A stretch of DNA of 8,628 nucleotides from Syntrophus sp. (in: bacteria) (lineage in GTDB: Bacteria > Desulfobacterota > Syntrophia > Syntrophales > UBA5619): contig PNOO01000098.1 of the NCBI GenBank assembly GCA_013824905.1, positions 1-8,628 of the forward strand. Direction: 5' to 3'. Shown here piece by piece: positions 1-5,500 of the stretch. A program made the translations under genes and the position numbers. Below the pieces are notes generated by a model that ran no database searches, had not been told where the DNA came from, and was given only the letters and a program-made list of their open reading frames with translations. Numbering within the stretch: the stretch's first letter is position 1; each line of letters begins with the position of its first letter.

Positions 1-228
1 TCCGTTGAAGACCATCCCCGCGATCCCGTGAGAGGTCGAATCCGAAGCGAGCAGCGGGATGAGGTTCGACGCGTCGCCGATCGAGCCCTCGACCATGATA
101 TCCCCGTAGGCGGGAACGGTTGCTGCGCTCCCGGCGGGCGCGCGTCCCCGCTCTTCCGAACTGCACGCAGCGACGGCCAGGGCGATAAACAGTGTCATGC
201 ACGGGATGAGACGGCCAAGAAGTTTCAT
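1..228 (-). CDS. Family 5 extracellular solute-binding lipoprotein (peptide/nickel ABC type), N-terminal part only
   Basis: The minus-strand frame from ATG at 228 runs unbroken to the window edge (76 codons seen). It begins with a lipoprotein signal: basic MKLLGR, a hydrophobic stretch at residues 8-21, and the lipobox V19-A20-A21-C22, so Cys22 should be lipidated after signal peptidase II cleavage. After a Ser/Ala/Pro-rich linker comes the segment at residues 42-76 (key residues GDIMVEGSIGDASNLIPLL, then ASDSTSH and GMVFNG). This is the typical opening of DppA/OppA-family (SBP_bac_5) receptors, which bind peptides or similar ligands in the periplasm and pass them to an ABC importer. The upstream codons contain a stop (TAG), which fixes this start, although the Shine-Dalgarno is poor. 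Over 400 residues are probably missing beyond the edge, so the ligand cannot be predicted. It is transcribed away from ltaE. Confidence 0.85.
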   Translation of the reverse strand, partial: MKLLGRLIPCMTLFIALAVAACSSEERGRAPAGSAATVPAYGDIMVEGSIGDASNLIPLLASDSTSHGIAGMVFNG

Positions 229-415
229 GGTCGTCAAGCTACCGCATGGATGCGTCTTTTGCAACCCTATTTTCCGGATCATTCTTAAGTTCTTGGCGGG
301 GGCCGCCGACCCTTTCCGAAAGACTTGACTATCGGCCGGCACTGTGGGAGATTGATTGAAAGCGGGTTGACTCACACCCGCCCTGAACCGTTCACATGAC
401 CACAGGAGGTTGACG
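229..415. other. Divergent intergenic region between the lipoprotein gene and ltaE
   Basis: These 187 bases should hold promoters for both divergent genes, but none is convincing. On the plus strand TTGACT at 325-330 resembles a -35 box, yet no TATAAT-like hexamer lies 16-18 bases downstream. On the minus strand TTGCAA (rc of about 270-275) is followed only by a poor -10 very close to the ATG. Two short inverted repeats are visible: CGCAT-GG-ATGCG at 243-254, 15 bases ahead of the lipoprotein start, and GGCGG-GGG-CCGCC at 295-307. Either could be a regulator site, but neither is followed by a T-run as a terminator would be. Confidence 0.4.
404..409 (+). promoter_or_regulatory. Shine-Dalgarno AGGAGG that fixes the ltaE start
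   Basis: A perfect AGGAGG sits 6 bases before ATG 416. An in-frame TTG at 410 directly touches the motif, so it is too close to be used. This supports ATG 416 over the longer reading. Confidence 0.85.
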
Positions 416-1459
416 ATGACTCTGATCGATTTGCGCAGCGATACCGTAACCCTTCCCACCGAGGCCATGCGGGAGGCCATTCATCGCGCCCCACTGGGCG
501 ATGACGTCTTCGGCGAGGACCCCACGGTCAACCGCCTCGAGACAATGATAGCCGAGAGGGTGGGAAAGAAAGCGGCGCTTCTGGTCGTGAGCGGCACGAT
601 GGGAAATATCGTCTCTGTTCTGACCCACTGTGCGCGCGGCGAAGAGATGATCCTCGGCGACAGCTCCCATATCTTTCTCAACGAAGCGGGCGGGATGTCC
701 GCCTTGGGAGGAATCATTCCCCATACGATCCCCAATCAGCCTGACGGGACACTCAAGCTGGAGGATATCGAAACCGCCATACGCGCTGAGAACATCCACT
801 TCCCCCGGACCCGCCTCCTCTGTCTGGAAAACACCCATAACCGCTGCTACGGCGCCCCACTGACGCCCGAATATACCGCCTCCGTCATCGCGCTCGCCAA
901 ACAGCATCATCTTCTGCTGCATCTCGACGGCGCTCGGATCTTCAACGCCGCCGTGGCCCTCGGCGTTGATGTCCGGGAGCTCACCCGGGGCTCCGATTCG
1001 CTCAATGTCTGCCTCTCCAAGGGGCTTGCCGCGCCCGTGGGTTCCGTGATCTGCGGAAGCAAAGAGTTCATCGCCCGGGCGCGCCGGACCAGAAAAATGC
1101 TGGGCGGCGGAATGCGTCAGGCAGGAATCATCGCGGCCGCAGGTATCGTAGCCCTCGAGGAGATGACCGGCCGCCTAGCCGAGGACCATGCCAACGCCCG
1201 CCGTCTGGCTGAGGGAATCGCCGGGATTTCCGGACTCGCGACCGACCCAGCCCGCGTCCGGACGAATATCCTCTACATCGACCTCGTTGACAAGCGCTTC
1301 TCGGATGAGGAATTCCTGAAGCGTCTCGCCAAGATGAGAGTCCGCCTCTCCCACACCGGACCGTCCCGCTTCCGGATGCTCACCCACTACGGTATCGGCA
1401 CAAATGAGATCGATGCGGCGCTCAAGGCGCTCCGCGACGTGATGCAGGGCTGTTACTGA
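416..1459 (+). CDS. ltaE: Low-specificity L-threonine aldolase
   Basis: This 347-residue protein is a fold-type I PLP enzyme that cleaves L-threonine or L-allo-threonine to glycine and acetaldehyde in the cytoplasm. Its length is normal for the family (about 330-350). Visible signatures in order: the N-terminal IDLRSDTVTLPTEAM (4-18); PLGDDVFGEDPTVNRLE (26-42); H85 in DSSHIF, equivalent to the His that stacks on the PLP ring; H128 in the active-site loop; HLDGARIFNA (169-178), with D171 and R174 contacting the cofactor pyridine and the substrate region; the Schiff-base lysine K202 in CLSKGLAAPVGS; GGGMRQAG (230-237); and the C-terminal R-x-x-TH (around 320-324). All catalytic residues seem intact. 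The start is set by AGGAGG 6 bases upstream. The YihY fusion gene follows 20 bases later on the same strand, so the two may be cotranscribed, though no functional link is known. Glycine/threonine degradation or glycine supply is the expected role. Confidence 0.95.
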   Translation: MTLIDLRSDTVTLPTEAMREAIHRAPLGDDVFGEDPTVNRLETMIAERVGKKAALLVVSGTMGNIVSVLTHCARGEEMILGDSSHIFLNEAGGMSALGGIIPHTIPNQPDGTLKLEDIETAIRAENIHFPRTRLLCLENTHNRCYGAPLTPEYTASVIALAKQHHLLLHLDGARIFNAAVALGVDVRELTRGSDSLNVCLSKGLAAPVGSVICGSKEFIARARRTRKMLGGGMRQAGIIAAAGIVALEEMTGRLAEDHANARRLAEGIAGISGLATDPARVRTNILYIDLVDKRFSDEEFLKRLAKMRVRLSHTGPSRFRMLTHYGIGTNEIDAALKALRDVMQGCY

Positions 1460-1479
1460 CAAACGGCTTGCCTGGGTGT

Positions 1480-3021
1480 ATGAAAACCATGACCAGCGGA
1501 CGCAACAAACCTCAATACGAAGCGGCGCCGGACAGGCTCCGCCGGGGCCTGACAACCTTCCTTGATATTCTTGGGGATGCGATCCGCAACTATCGTACAA
1601 ACGGCGACACAAATCAGGCTGCTGCCATTGCCCTGTATGGCATCCTTTCGATCATTCCTCTGTTCATCCTGACACTCCTCGTGGTCGGCAGCCTCTTCAG
1701 CGCAAATCCGGAGATCGAGGAAAAGTTGATCGAGGGGATCCGCCAGTTCATCCCTTCGTTCTCGGGGAAGCTGCTCTCCCAGTTCAGCCATATCGAAGGA
1801 AAGAGGGAGGTCCTGGGAGGCATCGGAATCATCAGTCTCATCTGGTTTTCAGCAATGATCTTCGGCGCCATCGAAACGGCCCTGAATATCATCTTCCGGT
1901 CAAAGACCTACCGGAACTATTTTGTCTCCAAACTCTTGGCGATCGCCATGATTCCCATGGGCTGGGCCGTGGGGGTGGCCAGCGTCGGGATCACTTACGT
2001 GGCCACCATCCTGGCAGAACAGCCCTTCCTCGGCGAAGGCGGAATCCTCTATTTTCCGGCTATTCAGGGGGTCCTTTTCCGCTATCTTATTCCCTATCTG
2101 TTTACCGTACTGTTCTTCACTATCGTCTACAAAGCGATCCCCATGGCAAAAATCAGTTTGAAGAGCGCCCTTATCGGGAGCGCGATTTTCTCCGCCCTGC
2201 TGGAGATTACCAAGCAGTTTTTCACCTGGTACGTCGCCAATTACACGCGTTACAATGTCATCTTCGGCTCTCTGGAAGCGGTCGTCATCCTCGTCATCTG
2301 GTTCTTTTACATATCTCTCATTTTCCTGTTCTGCGCCGAGTTGATCTCCGCCTACCAGCGACGGGACATGATCCTTATTGAGAAGGCCCTCCTGAAGCCA
2401 GAGAAGGGCCGTGTCCGGATTGACGAACGGCTCTTCCGGAAATTCGGCCGGTCCTATGACCGGGACGAATACATCTTTCACGAGGGGGAAATCGGCCAGA
2501 ACATCTTCTATATCCTGAGCGGCCGGGTGCGGATGGAAAAGAAGGCAGGTCAGGTGAAGAAGGTACTTGCAGAGATGGGACCGGGGGAATATTTCGGCGA
2601 GATGGCGGCGCTGATTCAAGCGCCGCGCACCGCCTCCGCCCGGAGCCTCGAAGCGAGCCATATTGCCGTCATCGGCGGGGATATGCTGCGGGGCATCCTG
2701 AGGGAAAGCGACGAGGTCTCCCTGTTCATGCTCAGGGAGTTCTCCAAACGGATCACGCACACGAACACGACCCTGGAGGAGTTGACCCAGTCCTGGATCA
2801 AACTCATGGTAGCGCTCTATTTCCTCCGGATGTGGCCGCTGAAGGAAGATCGGAACCCGGTGGCAGAGCTGATGAAGGCGACGGGAAAAGAGGCGGCGGA
2901 GATCCAGGAGGTCCTTGCGGAGCTGGACCTGCGGGGCGTCATCACTTCTACGGATGGGCGCGTGACCGCTTTTGACCGGGAGGAGGCCTTGCGGCTTTTG
3001 GATGAACAGGTGACGGTTTAG
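1480..3021 (+). CDS. YihY/BrkB-family membrane protein fused to a CRP-like cyclic-nucleotide-binding module
   Basis: From ATG 1480 this is 513 residues. Residues about 25-295 form a YihY/virulence-factor-BrkB domain with about six hydrophobic spans (roughly 46-73, 111-138, 150-180, 195-220, 228-248, 261-290) and the family-like NQAAAIALYGILSIIPLF and FGSLEAVVILVIWFFYISL segments. YihY proteins are inner-membrane proteins of uncertain function. Residues about 318-425 are a cNMP-binding domain: FHEGE and NIFYILSGRV strands, then the phosphate-binding cassette FGEMAALIQAPRTASA (372-387) with G373, E374, R383 and A385, spaced as in PKA regulatory subunits. Residues about 457-511 look like the winged helix of CRP/FNR regulators. 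Ordinary YihY proteins are about 280-300 residues, so the C-terminal half is an added CRP-like module facing the cytoplasm. The start is uncertain: upstream in-frame TTG 1468 and downstream ATG 1489 are alternatives, and the Shine-Dalgarno is weak. It follows ltaE by 20 bases. The likely role is a nucleotide-gated membrane function, which is inferred. Confidence 0.9.
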   Translation: MKTMTSGRNKPQYEAAPDRLRRGLTTFLDILGDAIRNYRTNGDTNQAAAIALYGILSIIPLFILTLLVVGSLFSANPEIEEKLIEGIRQFIPSFSGKLLSQFSHIEGKREVLGGIGIISLIWFSAMIFGAIETALNIIFRSKTYRNYFVSKLLAIAMIPMGWAVGVASVGITYVATILAEQPFLGEGGILYFPAIQGVLFRYLIPYLFTVLFFTIVYKAIPMAKISLKSALIGSAIFSALLEITKQFFTWYVANYTRYNVIFGSLEAVVILVIWFFYISLIFLFCAELISAYQRRDMILIEKALLKPEKGRVRIDERLFRKFGRSYDRDEYIFHEGEIGQNIFYILSGRVRMEKKAGQVKKVLAEMGPGEYFGEMAALIQAPRTASARSLEASHIAVIGGDMLRGILRESDEVSLFMLREFSKRITHTNTTLEELTQSWIKLMVALYFLRMWPLKEDRNPVAELMKATGKEAAEIQEVLAELDLRGVITSTDGRVTAFDREEALRLLDEQVTV

Positions 3022-4584
3022 TCAGGCAGAGGCAGCCATGACAAAAAAAGGCGCATGATTCGAGGTGAAGAAAGGCGGGTCCCGTCGAAGGATCGACGCT
3101 ATGGCGGGTTCTTTTTTGAATTCCTTCTCCAGAAAGCGACGGACCTCCCCGCGACTCCAGCCGAGCGGATGGACGAAAGGCCTGTAGAGAGGCAGATCAC
3201 CCGCGTAGAACATCCCTGGGGCAAGACCCTCCGTCGCGGGACCGTGGGCGGGTAGATTGAAGATGGCCAGATTCAGAAAGCCGATCTCTGCCGCGTGGGC
3301 CGCGGTGAAAGACAGCGTTCGCCCGGCCGCCTCCCGCGTCTCCGCCGGCGTCCCGAACAGAAGATAGACATAGGTCGTAATCCCCGCCGCCTTCAGGTTC
3401 TTCAAGGCTGCAGCAAATATCTTCAGTTCGACCCCCTTCTGCAGGGCATCGAGAACAGCCTGATCGCCAGATTCCAATCCCAGCTTCAGCATGACACAGC
3501 CGGACTCTTTGAGCTGCAGGCAAAATTGAGGGTCCGTAAGGTGGGGCGTCACCCGGGCAAAGCCGTACCATGGGGCGCCCGGCGGATCTGCGGCCAACGC
3601 TTTGAGGATGGCAGGGCTCAGGGCATTATCCAGAAAGTGGATCAGAGCGGGCTTCACCTGCATCGTCAGGGCGCGGAGGTCCTCCGTCACGCGCTCCGGT
3701 GGAAGCGGGCGGTAGGCATTTCCCTCCGCCAGCTCCGGGCAGAAGGAACAGCAGCCCCACCAACAACCGCTGGCGGTGCTGTAAGGAAGGATCGTACCGG
3801 GAGCCAGGTAATCCGCCGGAGAAAAACCATCGAGATCCGGCCGTTCATAGCCGCCGTCGTGCGTTTTCGCCAGAAGGGCCAAAAGCGGGGCTTCTCCGGG
3901 CCCCGCGATCACCTCGTCCACGAGGTCGGCGAAGGGATTCCGCCAGCCTGGCGCTCGCATCCAGGAGGTGATAAGCCCCCCGCCGAGAACGATCCGGAGT
4001 AACGGGTACTCCCGCCTGATCAAACCGATCATCGCGAAGGCGGTCAGCGCTTGACTGAGATAGTTGATCGAAAAACCGACGTGTGAGACGTCCGTTTCTG
4101 TAAGGACTTCCGCAAGCCGTCCCCGAAACCAAAAATGGAAGGGATTGGCGTCGGGCGTTGCAGCGGCCTGAAGCAGGTCGGCGCTCCGAACGGGAGAATG
4201 AGAATCGGCCTCGTAGTCGGTCAGACTCAAGCGGACACCGTAAGGCCGGGCCGCCACCGCGAGCAGGCGGTTCACATCCGCCGCTGCCCGCCGGTAGCGA
4301 TCGGGATTTTCGTAGAGCTTCCACGACCGGAGGGAAGCAAGGTTATCCGCCAAATGCTTGGCCGCCCTCCGCGTCCAGGGATCGATTGCCTCCAGGCAGC
4401 CCTCCGCCGAGCGATTCAGCAGGGCAAGCTGCCCCTCTATATTGGCATCCCATATCCGGCAGGCGATACCGTGACGCAGGAGAGCTCCCGCAAGCCGTGC
4501 CGGCCCCCCCGGCGCTTCGCAGGCTTTCGCCGTCGGCGGGTGGATGAGCAGGACCCTCGTTTCTTTTCGGATTTCCGACTTCAT
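3022..4584 (-). CDS. Radical SAM protein with N-terminal B12-binding-like domain
   Basis: This 520-residue protein opens with RVLLIHPP (10-17) and LAGALLRHG, followed by a Rossmann-type region with VGFSINYLSQAL, RIVLGGGLITSW and VDEVIAGPGEAPL (222-234). That is the cobalamin-binding-like N-domain common in this superfamily, although no DxHxxG cobalt-ligand motif is present. The radical SAM half (about 265-490) carries the cluster motif SGCWWGCCSFCPE (272-284), then FLDNALS, and LGLESGDQAVLDALQKG (368-384) with the SAM-contact Glu-Ser-Gly, and YLLFGTPAET. No cysteine follows C363, so an auxiliary SPASM-type cluster is absent. Substrate and product are unknown. ATG 4584 is chosen because the conserved fold starts right after it. 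ATG 4611 and TTG 4656 would add 9 or 24 residues without family character, and no start has a strong Shine-Dalgarno. The gene converges on the YihY fusion with adjoining stop codons. Oxygen-sensitive enzymes of this type fit an anaerobe. Confidence 0.9.
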   Translation of the reverse strand: MKSEIRKETRVLLIHPPTAKACEAPGGPARLAGALLRHGIACRIWDANIEGQLALLNRSAEGCLEAIDPWTRRAAKHLADNLASLRSWKLYENPDRYRRAAADVNRLLAVAARPYGVRLSLTDYEADSHSPVRSADLLQAAATPDANPFHFWFRGRLAEVLTETDVSHVGFSINYLSQALTAFAMIGLIRREYPLLRIVLGGGLITSWMRAPGWRNPFADLVDEVIAGPGEAPLLALLAKTHDGGYERPDLDGFSPADYLAPGTILPYSTASGCWWGCCSFCPELAEGNAYRPLPPERVTEDLRALTMQVKPALIHFLDNALSPAILKALAADPPGAPWYGFARVTPHLTDPQFCLQLKESGCVMLKLGLESGDQAVLDALQKGVELKIFAAALKNLKAAGITTYVYLLFGTPAETREAAGRTLSFTAAHAAEIGFLNLAIFNLPAHGPATEGLAPGMFYAGDLPLYRPFVHPLGWSRGEVRRFLEKEFKKEPAIASILRRDPPFFTSNHAPFFVMAASA

Positions 4585-4754
4585 CCCGTTTCCGTTTTCC
4601 CGAAATTGCATTCTCCAACCGGAGGTCGCGGCATCCGATCGAAAACGGTTTTTCAAGGTCCTTGATCGTCAGAACCGACAATCGTCCGATCGGCTTTCCC
4701 GTTGCCTTGTTCCCAAATAATGGGCAGTGCCCGGGTCAGACCCGTCACGAAAGA
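4585..4754. other. Intergenic region between the DUF1161 gene and the radical SAM gene
   Basis: These 170 bases lie between two minus-strand genes. They contain the palindrome cluster at 4712-4744 and an 8-base palindrome CCGATCGG at 4686-4693. I see no convincing -35/-10 pair for the radical SAM gene and no hairpin with a T-run, so whether that gene is read through from the DUF1161 promoter or has its own promoter cannot be told. Confidence 0.4.
4712..4744. repeat. Tandem overlapping short palindromes
   Basis: Three inverted repeats follow one another: CCCA-n5-TGGG (4712-4724), GGGCA-G-TGCCC (4722-4732) and CGGGTC-A-GACCCG (4732-4744). Adjacent pairs share bases, so alternative foldings compete. 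The last has outer pairing GTG/CAC at 4727-4729 and 4746-4748. On the minus strand the set starts about 10 bases after the DUF1161 stop codon, where a terminator would be expected, and GGGCACTGCCC is followed by ATTATTT, a poor T-rich tail. It could be a weak terminator or the remnant of a dispersed palindromic repeat. Confidence 0.4.
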
Positions 4755-4979
4755 TTATTCCCCTCGTTTATAGACGATCTTCTTCGTCCCGCCGTCGCAG
4801 CTCCCAATCACTTTCCCATCCTTGACGTTTTCGTTGGGAACGATTTCCAGGCTATAGCCCTTTACGCCTTTCGCCTGGAGCTTGGCGTCAATCTCCGACT
4901 TGAGCTCCCCGCAGGATTTCTTTGCAAACGCAGGCGAAGCAATCATCAATAAAACAGCGACCGCTATCAGCTTTTTCAT
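4755..4979 (-). CDS. DUF1161 family small secreted protein
   Basis: This 74-residue protein has a clear Sec signal peptide: MKK, a hydrophobic core at residues 4-14 and an SPAFA cleavage site, giving a mature chain from K20 of about 55 residues. The mature part reads SCGELKSEIDAKLQAKGVK, then YSLEIVP, VIGSCDGGTKKIVY. This matches the DUF1161 pattern as I know it, a short periplasmic family of unknown function. Two cysteines, C23 and C61, are the only ones after the signal and are probably disulfide-bonded. The start is well set: GAGGAGG (4993-4987) lies 7 bases before the ATG, and a longer in-frame reading from 5048 would bury the signal peptide. A promoter with an internal palindrome lies just upstream. 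It is divergent from the MATE/ABC operon and codirectional with the radical SAM gene 170 bases downstream. Confidence 0.86.
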   Translation of the reverse strand: MKKLIAVAVLLMIASPAFAKKSCGELKSEIDAKLQAKGVKGYSLEIVPNENVKDGKVIGSCDGGTKKIVYKRGE

Positions 4980-5020
4980 TTCCAAACCTCCTCGTGAAAC
5001 AAATATGAATTCGCAGTTCC

Positions 5021-5048
5021 AGGATAGCACAGACCGTCTGCAGGACAA
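5021..5048 (-). promoter_or_regulatory. Predicted sigma-70 promoter of the DUF1161 gene
   Basis: Read on the minus strand, TTGTCC (5048-5043) and TATCCT (5026-5021) are separated by 16 bases. Each matches 4 of 6 consensus positions, and a TG one base before the -10 makes it an extended -10. The start of transcription would fall near 5014, leaving a leader of about 35 bases that contains the strong GAGGAGG. Confidence 0.55.
5030..5040. promoter_or_regulatory. Candidate operator palindrome inside the DUF1161 promoter spacer
   Basis: CAGAC-C-GTCTG is a perfect 5+1+5 palindrome lying wholly inside the 16-base spacer between the predicted -35 and -10 of the minus-strand promoter. A protein bound there would block RNA polymerase. 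No known regulator consensus is recognised. Confidence 0.35.
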
Positions 5049-5078
5049 AGGGTTTCTTCGCGTGGGAATCCTCGCCGC

Positions 5079-5107
5079 TTGACACGCCGGAAAGTTCCCT
5101 GTTAAAT
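5079..5107 (+). promoter_or_regulatory. Predicted sigma-70 promoter of the MATE-remnant/ABC operon
   Basis: TTGACA (5079-5084) is a perfect -35, followed after exactly 17 bases by TTAAAT (5102-5107), which matches 4 of 6 -10 positions. Transcription would start near 5114, about 24 bases before ATG 5138, leaving room for the Shine-Dalgarno AAGGAG at 5127-5132. It is the best promoter in the window and the only one seen for the ABC transporter genes downstream. Confidence 0.65.
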
Positions 5108-5137
5108 GAAAATGTCCGATCTGATGAAGGAGCCCCC

Positions 5138-5500
5138 ATGATCCAGACGCTTACCGCCATGCCAATCCCTGGCTTGATCCGCAAGATCGCCGTCCCGGCA
5201 AGCGTCGGCTTCTTCTTCAACACGATGTTCAACGCCGTGGACACTTGGTACGGCGGGCGGATCTCGACCCAGGCCCTGGCCGCCCTGCAGGGCATTCGTC
5301 AACCGATGTTCGCCCTCTGGATCGGCCTGTGGCGGCAGATCGTCGCCCCGGCAGCGGTGTTCTGGTTGCTCATTCGCCTTTATGAGGTCGGATTGACGGG
5401 TGTCTGGTGGGGAATCTTCGGGATCACGTGGTCGGCGGCTGCAACGGCTTGGCTCTATGCCCGGCATCAGCTGACAAAAGCGGGACAGGAATTGACATGA
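5138..5500 (+). pseudogene. Internally deleted MATE-family exporter (both ends kept, middle lost)
   Basis: The 120-codon frame joins two segments of one MATE transporter. Residues 10-50 (IPGLIRKIAVPASVGFFFN, then NAVDTWYGG and STQALAAL) match the first helix and first loop. Residues 51-118 (QGIRQPMFALWIGLWRQIVAP, FWLL, then GVWWGIFGITWSAA and WLYARHQL) match the last two helices. MATE exporters are Na+- or H+-driven drug/cation antiporters of about 450 residues with 12 helices, so roughly 330 residues covering helices 2-10 are missing. The loss is in frame, with the junction near codons 50-51 (about 5282-5290), where GCCCTG occurs twice (5273-5278 and 5282-5287). With three helices left it cannot transport as a MATE. 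Promoter, Shine-Dalgarno (AAGGAG 5127-5132) and reading frame are intact, so a short membrane peptide may be made. Its TGA overlaps the next ATG as ATGA. Confidence 0.85.

Noticed and set aside
295..307. GGCGG-GGG-CCGCC as an intrinsic terminator
   Set aside because: No T-run follows on either strand, and it lies upstream of both divergent genes, where no transcript is expected to end.
325..353. TTGACT at 325-330 as the -35 box of an ltaE promoter
   Set aside because: The hexamers at 16-18 base spacing match TATAAT at no more than three positions, so the pair is not better than chance.
410..1459. Longer threonine aldolase reading from TTG 410
   Set aside because: The TTG touches AGGAGG at 404-409, while ATG 416 has ideal 6-base spacing and starts directly at the family N-terminus.
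1900..2760. 286-codon minus-strand open frame inside the YihY fusion gene
   Set aside because: Antisense to a well-supported coding region, low-complexity charged composition and no family resemblance.
3295..4002. 235-codon plus-strand open frame opposite the radical SAM gene
   Set aside because: Arg/Gln/Gly-rich translation with no motif, opposite the conserved radical SAM domain.
4585..4656. 24-residue N-terminal extension of the radical SAM protein from TTG 4656
   Set aside because: No strong Shine-Dalgarno, no family similarity, and the conserved domain begins just after ATG 4584.
3022..4979. DUF1161 protein as a peptide substrate matured by the neighbouring radical SAM protein
   Set aside because: The small protein has an ordinary Sec signal and matches a known periplasmic family, the genes are 170 bases apart, and the enzyme lacks a SPASM-type cluster or a visible peptide-recognition domain.
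4755..5048. Longer DUF1161 reading starting at 5048
   Set aside because: It would place 23 residues ahead of a clear signal peptide and run through the predicted promoter; ATG 4979 has GAGGAGG 7 bases upstream.
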